A stretch of DNA of 64,000 nt from Sitta carolinensis (GCA_032173965.1 CM063284.1:63424863-63488862), one strand, 5' to 3'. Counted from the first letter of the stretch, positions 45,372-56,502 are shown. The notes: generated from the letters alone by a model not told the origin. Made by a program: numbers and translations.

Positions 45372-45863
45372 AGGTGGGGGCTAAACCTTCGGTGGGATGG
45401 AGGAGAGAATTGGAAGGGTCCATTTTCAGTAAGAAAGCTCGTGGATTGAGATAACGACGGTTTAATAGGCAAAACAAAGCCAAAAAAGGAATGTTCAGCC
45501 ATCCCCAGGATGGAGGGCTCCATCACATAAAATGGTTACCTGGGAATACAAATGAGTAACAGTGAGTGTCCCCACCTTCCCCCTTCTTCCTCTAGCTCTT
45601 ACTGCTGAGAACAGTCCTATGGTCTGGCATACCCCTTTGTCCTGTCTGTGTCCCCTCTAGCTCCTTGTGCACCCCAGCCTGCTTGCTGGTAGAGCATCAT
45701 GAAAAACAGGGGTAAAAAATGCCTCGACACCATAGAAGCGCACCGTTCAGCAATGGCCAAAATATCCCGGTGTTATGAACCCTGCTTCCAGCACAAATCC
45801 AAAACATAGCCCTATTCCAGCTACTATGAAGAAAATGTACTACGTCCCAATCAAACCCAGTAT
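45372..45863 (-). mobile_element. Endogenous retrovirus LTR-like element (probable solo LTR), minus orientation
   Basis: Read on the minus strand, the element begins near CTGGGTTTGATTGGGACG, passes a segment matching ATAGTAGCTGGAATAGGGCT and TTTTGGATTTGTGCTGG, and reaches a TATTAAA-containing stretch (about 45460-45468) followed by ATCTCAATCCACGAG and CCATCCCACC. I recognise this order as an avian ERV LTR, of the group I know as TguLTR5-like, often found as solo LTRs. No gag, pol or env open frame lies on either side, so it is most simply a recombined solo LTR. The minus-strand 3' end (near 45372) is poorly defined and degraded. LTRs carry promoter and polyadenylation signals, but this copy is diverged, and antisense activity within JARID2 is only a possibility. 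The family name is tentative. Confidence 0.72.
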
Positions 45864-47080
45864 ATTTAGGAATGGGTGATTCATTCCAGAAACAGCCTGT
45901 CCCAGCTTTTTTGCTCTATTTAGGTAACTCATTAATTAAAAAGTTATTTTTATAGTTAAGAGTATTTTGTACAAACCTTGTGGAAGCAGAAAATACGCAA
46001 TCAAAAAGTAAGCTTCAGTTAGTTGTTGGTTGTTGTGGTGTGATAATGGCAACACTAACAGCTCAAAACTGAACCAAACCCAGAATTGCAGTTCTGAAGA
46101 GCTTGAAGTCAGAAGTGCTTCCTAAGGATGCACCAGCCAAGTAGCCACCACTTTGTGTTGGTCTCTACCTCAGTTCTCTTTGTCCTTTTGTTATATTTAG
46201 CTGCAGGAAAATAATTGAAGTTGCTGTTATCCAAGTGTGTTGACTATACTTTTTTCCCTTTCTTTAAAAGATATTTTCCTTTGGGAATAACTAGAAGGCT
46301 TCTAGGGCACATGTCCCTCCAAGGGATAAACAGGAGATTCATTTTGAAACAGAAAGTGATACTGAGCACATGGGATAGTGCCCATTAGTTGTCATCAGTA
46401 TTTGTACATTTAAAAATCATGGGAGCATCATGGGAAGTAATCAAGAGATGAAAAGCAACATCTTCAAGAGAAGCACACAGGGAATCAGAAGGCCTTTCCT
46501 CTTCCTTCTCCTTTGCCAGGAATCCTCTAGGCAAATAAGCTTCTCAGTGTCTTGGCTTTTTATTTCTTACTGCAGAATACCGCAAAACGTTGTACAATAT
46601 CATAGCAGTCTGCAGAGTAGTGTGAAGTTTAAATTATTGTAATGATAACTTAAAAATATCACTGTGGTGCAGACTGGCTTTTTGCTTTTTTTTCTTCTGT
46701 TTGGAAAAGATTTAAGCTTCTAGTTGTGTGTTAAGATTTCAGCAAGGCACTTGAGCACGCATTTGAAATTAAGCACGTGCATTAGTCCTTTTCTGAATAC
46801 ACAGAACTATTAATTAAGGCTTGTAGCAGGACCAGTTGTCTGAAGTATGAATAGAATGTGCTTGACAGGGGGAGAACCCTGCTTTTCAAGCACATGCATA
46901 TCCTGTGGGTAAAAACTAATAAATAAAAATCCTCTAGTTGATTATGCAGTGGTGTGACCTCCCGTATCCAAGTCCCATTCTCCCCTTGCTGTGGAGGACA
47001 CTGAGGTAGGTTATGATTGATATGGTTAGTGCAGTAAGTGAATATAATGATGCTAATGAGCCATTTCTTTATAATGATCA

Positions 47081-47090
47081 GGTTCTCCAG
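47081..47090 (+). promoter_or_regulatory. JARID2: Possible tandem splice acceptor (9 nt apart)
   Basis: The first acceptor AG ends at 47081 (GATCAG) and a second, TTCTCCAG, ends at 47090. Use of the second would delete nine bases in frame, dropping Gly-Ser-Pro in favour of one Ala-type junction codon plus continued Leu-Pro-Ser. The downstream AG has the better local pyrimidine context. Conservation with mammals supports the first as the main site. Confidence 0.4.
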
Positions 47091-47258
47091 CCCTGCCCAG
47101 CAACATGGTATATTTTGGAAGCTCTCAGGATGATGAGGATGAAGAAGAGGAGGAGGAGGAGGCAGAGGACACAAAAACAGCCACAAACAATGCTTCATCA
47201 TCATGCCAGTCAACCCCTAGGAAAGGAAAAACGCATAAACATGTACCAAATGGGCAAG
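47082..47258 (+). CDS. JARID2: JARID2 exon C (probably exon 5; acidic run plus basic segment; human residues about 165-224)
   Basis: This 177-nt internal coding exon has phase 1 at both ends, so its removal would keep the reading frame. The peptide starts [15 protein letters not shown] and passes an acidic run ([14 protein letters not shown], from about 47127). It then has [16 protein letters not shown], and ends with the basic [13 protein letters not shown]. Apart from the exact make-up of the acidic run and a few residues near the end, this matches mammalian JARID2 as I remember it. No folded domain is evident; the segment falls within the PRC2- and nucleosome-interacting N-terminal half described for the mammalian protein. 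The donor, AAG then GTAGGT at 47259, is strong. The acceptor is weak and has a second AG nine bases downstream (47089-47090). The acidic codons form a GAG/GAA/GAT purine tract that could vary in length. Confidence 0.96.
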
Positions 47259-47484
47259 GTAGGTCCTAAGTAGTGCTGTTCTCCCACACCCCCTAGTAAA
47301 GAAATTTATTACCTGAATGTGCTCAATCCTTGTTTGTTCTTCTGGATCTGATTGCAAAAGTGGTGGAGTAAGATGCAGTTTTTGCATCTTATGCTTTAAC
47401 CTGTTTCTTCTGACAGCCTGGAACTACTGTGGCAGAACTACTGCAGGGCTGGAATTACATACACACATATGCATGTATATACTG

Positions 47485-47757
47485 ATGTGGGGGTCAGTCT
47501 CTTCTCCATGTAACAAGTGATAGGACAGAGGAAATGGCCTCAAGTTACACCAGGAAAGGTTTAGATTGGACATTAGGAAGAATTTCTTCACTGAAAGGGT
47601 TGTCAAGGCTGCCCAGGGTGAGTCACTATCCCTGAAGGTATTTAAAAGTCATGTAGATGTGGCACTTAGGGACGTGTTTTAGTGGTGGACTTGGCTATGT
47701 TAGGTTTATGGTTGGATTCAATGATCTTAAAGGTCTTAAATGTTGTGATTCTGTGAG
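47485..47757 (+). mobile_element. CR1 LINE 3' fragment, plus orientation
   Basis: The sequence runs from GGGGGTCAGTCTCTTCTCC through AAGTTACACCAGGAAAGG, AGGAAGAATTTCTTCACTG and GGTATTTAAAAGTCATGTAG. It ends with TTGGATTCAATGATCTTAAA and a GATTCTGTGAG terminus, which is the CR1 3' region in the gene's own orientation. A short internal deletion follows GGGTTGTCAAG, removing bases normally present before GGCTGCCCAGG. The copy is about 270 bp, non-coding and inactive. It begins only about 225 bp after the exon C donor. Confidence 0.93.
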
Positions 47758-47770
47758 ATGTATTTATGTA

Positions 47771-47811
47771 TGTACACACACGTGCACACACACATATGTA
47801 CAGACACAGTC
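47771..47811 (+). repeat. Short CA/GT-type imperfect repeat
   Basis: ACACACACGTGCACACACAC within a TATGTA-flanked stretch just after the CR1 end. Simple-sequence expansion commonly flanks LINE tails. Low information. Confidence 0.55.
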
Positions 47812-49141
47812 ATGCTCTCTGGCTTTTTTGAGACTGATGTTTAATTTAGAATGACTTTATTTTATCTGAGTTAAATATAAGCATTCATAAGTGTAATCAA
47901 AACATATGCCAGGGGCAACATTTAATTTCTCTCATACAGTATTGAGACCACACTTGCAGTAGGTTCATAGCAGATTCATGTTGCTGATGGAAAACTTTTA
48001 TGGAAGAAACTTATTCAAGTCAGTTATTTTTCTGCAAATCAGCAAAAGCTGCATTAATTGCACAGTATTTGTGTCATGATGTCCTTGTGCCATATCTTGA
48101 AAAATGGATCCATGTATATATTGCAACATTATCTATCATATAATGGAAGATTTGAAGCTGTGCTGAAAATTTCTTGTGCCTGCTGTAATGCTCCCCTGCC
48201 AGCATCCTGTGTGATGTGGTTCTTGCTCCAGCAGGAGCTCTTGTTTCATAGCTCTTTGCCATCTCTGCCTGACGTAATTTCAAAATGTAGTCTATGCTCT
48301 CTCTGTTCCCTTCCTCACTATTAGTTTTCCGTGAGAATCTTTCTTTCTGGTAACTGGCCCTTCAGCTTTTCTCCTTTTAGTAGGACTGAGAGGAAGGTCT
48401 CTTCACAGTGCCCTTTTTGAGAGGTGACCTGTGCCTGCTCTGTTCTTTCATGCTACCTTGCTCCAGAGAAGAGATTAGTAGATCCCAGTTACTTCACTGA
48501 GCTGATCCTCGTCTCTGCCTTTCAAAAGGGAGTTTTCTATAAAGGGTGCCTTTGTTACATATGCCAAAATTGTTTTCATGACTGCATCTGAATCTGTTTT
48601 TATTGCACACCCAAGCTCAAAACCTCACTTTTTGTGAATGATTTTGTGGGTAATTGCAAGGGGATGTTATGCCTAATAGCATTTCAACTGTCAGCTGTGA
48701 CCGGGAGCTTTAATGCTTTACCAGCCATAGATCAAAATTTGGTACTTAGGATTGATTGCTAAGTAACCCCCCCAAAATAAGAGGCACGAAACTCTTCATA
48801 TGGAAAATGAGGCTGCACGTAACAGAACTGCTCCCTTTGGGTTTTCAATGTGATATATCAATGCAAAAGGAGCTGATGGTGTTCCTTGAGAATGCCCCAG
48901 ATGGCAGCCACTTTGAAATCAGCTCAAAACTGGAGACACCTGAAATCTTAATTGGGGGTAAGTACAGGCAAACATAATGAGCCATATAATGGCTTCATAA
49001 TCTTTATCAATATAGATCAGAGAAAGTGTAAATGAAGCTGCTGCTTGAATAGAGCTGCAAAAGGCCTTTAAAAAATACATAGGAGACAATGTGAGATGTT
49101 TTGACAAAGGTGAAAAAACAGGAATTCCCAGAGAAGGCAGC

Positions 49142-49193
49142 TGCTTCTTCTTCGTCATTGTAATTTTTTTCTTCTTCTTCTTTTTTTTTTTCT

Positions 49194-49225
<32 letters not shown>
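49142..49225 (+). repeat. Long pyrimidine/poly(T) tract ending in T29
   Basis: CTTCTTCTT and T runs lead into TCTCTC and then an uninterrupted T29 (49197-49225). The minus strand reads as a Lys/Glu-rich frame, which is an artefact. The tract may derive from the poly(A) of a minus-strand retroposon, but no body was recognised to its left. It is prone to slippage. Confidence 0.85.
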
Positions 49226-49229
<4 letters not shown>

Positions 49230-51276
49230 AAAATTTCCTTACTCAGGGGTATTCCCATTCTTCAGTGTCTGTTATGTTGGTTGACAGCCAATAGTATTTT
49301 TGTTTCATGTGAATAAAGTAGGTTCTGGTTCATGTGTGTCTGTTTTAAATGAGACCACACACAAAGGCAGACCAGGGACGGGTGCTGCAAATGAACTTAA
49401 TCTAGCGTGAGAGTCTATTTTTAATGAATTAAAGTCTTTTGTTTTTAATATACAATGTCTAGTCAAGCACTTTGGACCTGAAAATGCTAAGCATTTGCTA
49501 TCACATACAACAACAAAGGTTCAGAGCTTGATTAATGTCATTAGACAGTGTCAAATGATTGCTTTCTGCTCAGTGGGGGCCAGAACAATTTTTCTGGGGG
49601 AAGTCATTTGTCAATATCCTCTTCTGACACCAATATGGGGCATTATTAAGGTTGCACAGCAAACTATCTGTTATAACTGAGCCTGTTGAGCCACCTTTTG
49701 GAGAGCTAACTCAATCGAGAAGGCCTGACCATGAATGGGAAGCACGTATAGCACGTGGCATAGCTTGCTGTACAAGATGAAGTAATTAGCTCAACTGACT
49801 CGTTGCCTTTTGACCTTACTGCTTACACAGATGTGTTTAAAGCATCAAATTGTTACCTGTGCCTTTTCACTCTCTTTTCATATTGCTGCTGATGTGCTGC
49901 ACACACGTCCAGCTTTAAAAGAACAAAGTGAATTCCTTGCAACTAAATAAACCTTAGTTTGATTTCATTTTGTGGCACAATGGAAGGTTTTCTCTGCAGG
50001 CTTCTGAAGAAAAATGTTTGCAGGTGCCAAGTTTTGCTAGGCAGGCTGTGGTAGACAGCTGGAAGGTGGAGTTGGGGAGTTGTTGGGTTATCAGTCCCAT
50101 CTCAGGAGCAAAGGAGGATAGGCATTACTCTACTTGAAAGGGCTTGTGGGCTGGAAAAGTGCCTCAGGAGGAGCAGCATACGCAAATACAGTTGTGTAGA
50201 CAACTTTGACATTGCATGCAGCAGGCTACAGTTCCTCTAATAATTGTTGGCTAATTTTCTCAGGAAGAGTGATTGGGGAATTAGATATTTCTCACACCAG
50301 CACAGCAGCTCAAAGGCAGAGAGAAGTTCATAGCTGGGCCAGTGTACCTGGGAATGTCCTGTTGTCTCCGGATGCCAGAGACAGACAGTTAAGTTCTAAT
50401 TTTCTTTTAGGAAAACAGAATTAACTATTGTTATTTGTAACCAAACTTCCTCATGAAGGGTGAGTCTGGTGTCCTTAGCTGAAGTAAACCAGCTTCAGCG
50501 TCCCAGCAAATTTTCAGGGTCAGAAATGATGGCTGGTTCATGCTGTGTTTTGTTAACACAACGAGATAAAAACTGCTCGGCATGCCTTTTGCCTGAAATG
50601 AGCAGGGGAGACAATTGTATAGATGCTGGTTTTTTTTTTTTTCTTTTGGGGCTCAAATTTCAAAACAGGCCTGGCAGTAGTGCACAATAAGCAAGCATTG
50701 CAAGAAACACTATGCTTCAGTGCTGTCTTGCTTACCAGAAACACAGAAGGGCATTTCACTTCTCAATTTACAATGGATAATTTAGCAGAATAATTTCCTT
50801 ACATGTGTAGTAGTACAAAGATGATGCAGGAAAGTATTGTAGATAGCTTTTTTTTATTTCAGGGTATACAGTGCAGCGTTTGTGTATCTTGGGCTTGAAT
50901 AGCACATCTTTTACGTACGTTACTGTTTGAGTGTTCTGTGAGAAAATTCTGATTTATGGTTGCAGTTCTTTATTTAGTTTTGGTTTTAACTAAATTTGGT
51001 ATTTGTGGGTAAGTACATGAGACAGAGCCTTAGGCTTGTACATCATTTTTAGTGAAACTAATCCTGAAGAGGTAAACATGTAGAAGAAAAATATGTTTTG
51101 AAGAATGAGAAAATTTCAGGCAGAGTGCTGCAATAGTTAATGGGGAGGCAATTATTTTGATGATTTACAGCCTTTTGTTGAAAGACCATGGAACCAGTAA
51201 TTGTTGCAATAAACATTTTTGCACATTTAATTTTTCTGCAAAAATATGTAACATGAAAATTACCCGGTTTGCAGTA

Positions 51277-51300
51277 ATTTGCATACTTAAATATGCAAAT
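51277..51300. promoter_or_regulatory. Inverted pair of octamer (POU/OCT-type) motifs
   Basis: ATTTGCAT at 51277-51284 and ATGCAAAT at 51293-51300 are both perfect matches to the octamer element. They are arranged as an inverted repeat around an 8-bp A/T-rich spacer. POU-domain factors bind this octamer. Activity is not shown by sequence alone; the pairing and perfect match make it more than background, but AT-rich introns do produce single octamers by chance. Confidence 0.5.
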
Positions 51301-51335
51301 CAGGCACAACACATTTGGGGATTTGTGGATTTTCA

Positions 51336-51773
51336 CTAGCGAGACGTATGACCTGTGGAGAAGAATAGGGGAGCTGGAAGTTGCTCAAAAAAAAAAAAAA
51401 TTGAATTGTTATCCTGGTGCGAGACTCGTGATAACAGGCAGACACTTCTTGTATGGACTTGCTGCTTAGTGAGTGACCCTTTTGATGTTGTTTGTGTCGT
51501 AATGGTTAGGTGAGAGTAATGAATTTGTGCTGAGACAAGACACTTGGTATTGAATTTTTGCAAGCGGTGGCGCAGTGTCTCATACCAATAACGCTTCTCC
51601 CGGTGGCCCAATATATTCCTGTGCATGCAGGGCTTGAGCTGTGTTATTGATGGTGTCAAAAACGAATTCAGTGTTACCTCTCTGCCATGGCTCTCCTGTT
51701 TGACTCCTGCTAGCATGCAGCTGTGGAAATTTTCATGCGGTGTTGTCCACTGAGAAATTGAATGGTGTTGCAT
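51336..51773 (-). other. CpG-enriched block with a 145-codon open frame, unidentified
   Basis: This block has about eleven CpG dinucleotides within 400 bp, visibly more than the surrounding intron. On the minus strand it has the longest open frame in the window (145 codons). The translation is not one I recognise: it has no signal peptide, zinc-finger spacing or transposase motif that I can see. Its C-terminal part is encoded by an A13 stretch (poly-Phe on the minus strand), which argues against a real protein. A degraded mobile element or a regulatory element are both possible. I do not call a gene. Confidence 0.3.
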
Positions 51774-54115
51774 TAGGGCTTGGGAAGTGTGGAAACAGCA
51801 ATACCATGTGTTTTCATATGATGTGGTGTCAGCCTTTTCCTCTGAAGCTCCTGACTCTGAGTAGGCAGAGCATGTTGGGGGGCTCTAGAAGACAGCTTCT
51901 ATCCCTGGAAATGATTTATGGAAGTCAGAACATACCCAACATTTAAGGAAAACAATTGGCAGTATTAAAATACTATGTTTTATGGAAGTAGAAGGTTGTT
52001 CTAGCTCCTCTGGGAGGTGAAAAGAATTATTGCCTCGGTCCTTTAACACAGTTTGAGAGCCACATAAATGTTTTCACAGTGACTTAGAACTGAATTAAAG
52101 CCAGAGCAAGAATGTTTTTGTACAGTAACGGACACTCCATGCCAGAAAGTTGATTAATACTACATCTCTTCCCAAATATGATCTATGTAGCAACATGAGG
52201 TTTGCACTGGAATAGCTGGCTTGTGTTCACAATATTGGCAAGGTTCCCGTTTCTCCTTCTAAAAACAAAACTTCTCCCTTTCACTTCTATCTCCCCTGTT
52301 TTTTCTGGATGGTTTTATGAATGTGCAATCACTTGCTTTATGCAGTGCAAGCTCTGCAACATACAGCACATGTGTATGGTCCATGCCTTCATCTCCCAGC
52401 CACTGGCATACAGCAAAAGGGTTCAGTACTCTGCGGTCCGTATTAAACCTCCCCAGCTATCTGAAGTATAAAGCATATCAGGTGCAGGAATAACCTCCGG
52501 GAGGGCTTGGGAAACAAAGCTTTGCCCATGGAGTCAACAGCTGACTGAACCCAGTCCGGGAATTCTGCTGCCTCCACAGTGAAAACCTGATTATTGTACA
52601 TATTATAAATTAGCTTCTGAGTGGCTGGCTGGCTGTATCCCGTTAAATGTTTGTGGGCAAATTAATTTGTAGGAATACTTTCAAAGATTGCTGAAAACAC
52701 ATCATGTTTATCGCCCACTACAGTGTCAATTCCTGTAGTAAATGCTTAGTTAATCTGTAGTAATTGAGCACATCTGTGGCTTTGCTTGACCAAAAATCTT
52801 TTTAGATGTTTCTATAGCTGCACCTAATACAGGCACAGTCTGCATTGGTTTGTGTAGGGATTCTTGATCACAGTTTCAAATGGGTTACCCCAAAGTCCCA
52901 GTATGGGATCCTGGGTGAATATTGGTGCCTGGAGTCTAGTTCCCTTGATGCCGGGAGCACTGTGATGCATCCGTGGGGATCACGCCTGCCATAAGGTTTT
53001 GCTCTGCTGCCATAAATTATATCAGTGGCTTAAAACCCCCCAGTGCTTGTGAGTTTTGAATATAGTGGTTCAGTTTCTTTGTATTTGATCATCACTACTA
53101 ACCAAAAGACCCACAAATATTTCACTGTGGGACTCTTACTGTTTCGGTTTAATAATAATAATAGCTTTAGAGGGCACAGCATTTTGAGAATAAGCATTCA
53201 GATGGATACAAATATAATGATAGCCATTTATTCTATCTCAAGTGTCTGAACACTAATAATTTACTTACACTTATAATTATTTGTCAGTAGCGCTTCTTAT
53301 TTTAAGTAAAAGCCGTTCTGGAAATACAGAGTTGGTTAAGGTATCATAAAATAATCCTAATTCAAGACTATGTATAATTTCTTCTTCAGGAATGCAGCTT
53401 TCACTACTAGTGTAGGTAGACTTGATTTTTTGATTTTCTATCTTTTAATGAAATTACTGCTTCAAGGGTGAAAGCATTATTGACTACTCTATAGCAAGGA
53501 ACTGAAGTGACTGGGAACACAACATTGTATATTGGTATGTTAGACTTACTTCTAACATGGGAGATTGTCCTGGAACACATCTTCTTGGGGTTTGTAAAGC
53601 ACAACATACACTTTTCCTGATTTTCTGTGTGCATCAGAAATGTTTAAGATCTGGCAGATGTGTAGGAGAATGCAATTTACTGCATAAGAAGGCACGAAAG
53701 AATTAGTAATCATTTCATTGTTTAATCGGATTTTGTCTCAGTAATATTTAATGCAGAGTTTTTAGGGGTTATTGTTTTCTTTCCTTTGAGAAGTGGGTGT
53801 TGCTGTCTTATTATCAGTTATTCTTCAACAACAAAATTTTTGAGGGGGAGGTGGGGTTTGGCCTTTTTTTGGTGATACGTTTTTTCTTTGAACCATTTTA
53901 CTAGCTGCTGGGGTCAGAGTTTAATCCTGTGTTGTACTAACTAAATTCAACAGTTTTAGTGAGATGGGAGGAAAATCGTAGTCTCAAGGATTTCCCCCCC
54001 TCCCAAATGCTTGGCTTGTGATAGTATTTTGTAATTAATCAAGTTAACATTTTGATAGTTGTTCACACAGTATGTTTGTAAATTTTTCAGAACTTACTAT
54101 TGCCTAAAGGCTTTA

Positions 54116-54143
54116 TAGCTGGATATAAAGTAGCTGGATATAA
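54116..54143 (+). repeat. 15-bp spaced direct duplication
   Basis: TAGCTGGATATAA occurs at 54116-54128 and again at 54131-54143, consistent with a short tandem duplication with one partial unit. No function assigned. Confidence 0.7.
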
Positions 54144-54471
54144 CAGTAATCTAGGTGTTGGAAGAAAGAAATACTGATTTTTATAGAAACTGATACCATC
54201 TACTGTTTAACTAGAAGACAGAGTGACAAAAAGTGTTTTGCATCTACATCTCCCTTTATTGTGTTTTCAGACTTAAGCTTTTTAAGCTTTTCCTGTGAGG
54301 CTGAACATTTTTTCCTCCTGTTTCTCTCTTCTCCCTTTCAAGAATCTTACAAATTAAGACAAAAGATAGTTACTCAGAGGGTAAAACTGGCAGGGTTCCC
54401 ACGACACTTAAATTTAATGAGCTGTTGCATATAAAATATACCTTGTCTCATGTTTTGCTTTTTTTTTTTTT

Positions 54472-54488
54472 TATTATTATTATTATTA
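54472..54488 (+). repeat. (ATT)n microsatellite after a T run
   Basis: A T13-type run passes into five to six ATT units. Simple repeat. Confidence 0.8.
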
Positions 54489-55547
54489 ACCAGAGAAGTG
54501 CACAATTTTTGGCTGTGTTTTCTTTTTTAGTAATCTTCGGTTTTTAAAGTGGGTACTGATTATAGAAAATTAATCTCTCTGACTTGAATGTTTCTGTAGT
54601 AGCAGATCAGTATATACAATTTGTTCCCTTCAAAGGAAGGGATAAAATATATATTAACAGAGCTGCCAATGGTTGCTTGTGCTATGTCTTATTAAAAATA
54701 AATAGTTGTGCTTTGTGCATCTGTAGCGCCTTCCATCTGATGTGAGAATTCCTTGCAAGAGTGGATGAATGTATTGTCATGAACTTCCTGAGAGGGGTTG
54801 GTGATTATTATCAGTTCCATCACTGGAAATGAGACACAAAGGGTTAAACAGTTTTCACAGAAATCACTGAGAAATCCTTGGCTGGCTGGGGCAGCACTAG
54901 TTGCTCCTGAGCTCAGGAGTGGCAGACCATGGGGAAATTTGTGGTGACTCCACTGCTGACAGCTTTTCTCTCATTCTTACTCCATTTATGCAAGTGGGAA
55001 GGAAGAGAGGAGGAAAAGCAATTGCAGTTTTTTCTTTTTTAAGTAATCTGCTTCAACACTTATGGTTGACTGAATATGATAAGGGAACTGAAAATATAAG
55101 AGACCTGAAAATCAAATTTGTCAATAGTTTGCTGGGGTTCCGGCTGCAGGAAGCTGGATAGGTGGCTGGGAAGGTTTGGAGGTAGGGTCTGCTCAAAAGC
55201 AGCTTAGCTGCCCCTCTTCTGTCCAGCAGGATTGTTGGGTTTTTATTACTAATCTTACTGCTGGTCCTACTGTTAATACTCTACATCTGTAGGGACAGCT
55301 AAGCTTCACAACTTAGCTAAGAAGGTTGTAGGAATATCACCTTTAGTGACAAAAGAAGGCTTTCATTTCACAAAACAGTAACTTCATGCATTAAGTTACT
55401 ATTCCCAAACATATGGTGTATGTTGTATGTAATAAATAAGATTTTCACATAGTTGTGCTATTGAGTATATATGAAGTTTCTTGTTTGCATCCTTTCCTAA
55501 GCCATGTCAAAGAAAGAAGTGTGAAAATAAAGAGTAAAAGGCAGGAG

Positions 55548-55620
55548 GGCATTTGCCAGAGTGGATGTTGGTCTTAGCCATAGTGGATGTTGGCATTTGC
55601 CAGAGGGGATGAGCCATAGT
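55548..55620 (+). repeat. Imperfect 44-bp tandem duplication
   Basis: GGCATTTGCCAGAG begins at 55548 and again at 55592, and each copy ends in AGCCATAGT. The second copy lacks about eight internal bases (a TTGGTCTT-like piece). The unit also contains an internal TAGTGGATGTTGG / GAGTGGATGTTGG echo, pointing to stepwise slippage. Non-coding. Confidence 0.8.
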
Positions 55621-56502
55621 AATGCTCCCATGTTCAGGGGAGCACTGTCAAGTGCTCCTCTGAAGAGGGGGCATCACTGACATTAATTTAACGCATTTTT
55701 GATTAACAGAGAAATGTGGTGTGATTTTTTGTTCGTTAGGCTTCAGCTTTTCATGTTCCCTGACTACAGAAGAGCAGTGACTATTCTTAAATAAATTCAG
55801 CAGAGAAACAGGAACAAAACTTGCTTGTATACATTCACATAATATTTATAGTACAAAAAATAAAGGTGTCTGTTCCACACTTTCTTCTCCCTTCATTTAA
55901 AGGTTACAGTGCTCAGCATACGTTCCAGTGTTACTTCATGTCACATGTTCCAAAATGGATTTAGTATTTTCCTTTCTTTGTGGAAGTACCTTTTTCTATT
56001 TGCAGCTTGTCTGCTATAGGCAAACTACTGACAGTTTGATTCAGCAGTTTGGATATTGATGAAAACAAAACATGCTTTTTCATGGAACATTTCCTTTCTT
56101 CTACATTGGTATAAAAATAAATCTTTTTTTCTGTTTAGGTTATGTTTAGAATTCCCTGACTGCAAGAGCAAAAAAAGATAATTAAAACTGTCATAAATAA
56201 AAATCAAACTCATAATTCTAAATCTAGGTTAGTCAAAACAGTAATATACATTGTATATTTTAATTTGAATATTGAAGATAACGTGTGCTAACAAGCAGAG
56301 GAAATACTTTAGTAAATCTGTTCATAAAAAGAAATATGCAAAACAGTGCTATTTCTATTTTGATTTAAGTTTAGATGTAAGAAGGCATTCACTAACTCTC
56401 CAATACTGAGAGCAGAGAAAATTGTGACGTTTTGAATGAAGTGTTTGGTCTTGCATGCTTTTCTTTTTTTCCCCTTAATAACCTGATTTTCTCTCTTTTC
56501 AG

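Larger units (their letters stand above)
47259..56502 (+). other. JARID2: JARID2 intron between exons C and D (about 9.2 kb)
   Basis: The donor is GTAGGT and the acceptor TTTTCTCTCTTTTCAG, with a strong polypyrimidine tract. A CR1 fragment lies immediately downstream of exon C (47485-47757). There is a long T/CT-rich tract (49142-49225), an inverted octamer pair (51277-51300), a CpG-enriched block with an open minus-strand frame (51336-51773), an ATT microsatellite (54472-54488) and small tandem duplications (54116-54143, 55548-55620). No exon or RNA gene was recognised. Confidence 0.9.

Noticed and set aside
46782..47213. 143-codon minus-strand open frame across exon C
   Set aside because: It is antisense to a verified JARID2 exon; its proline run is the complement of the acidic codon tract.
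51540..51610. GGTGGCGCAGTG region as a small nuclear RNA copy
   Set aside because: Only a short GCGCAGTG match to U4-type RNA is present; the surrounding sequence does not follow U1, U2, U4, U5, U6, U11, U12 or Y RNA as I know them.
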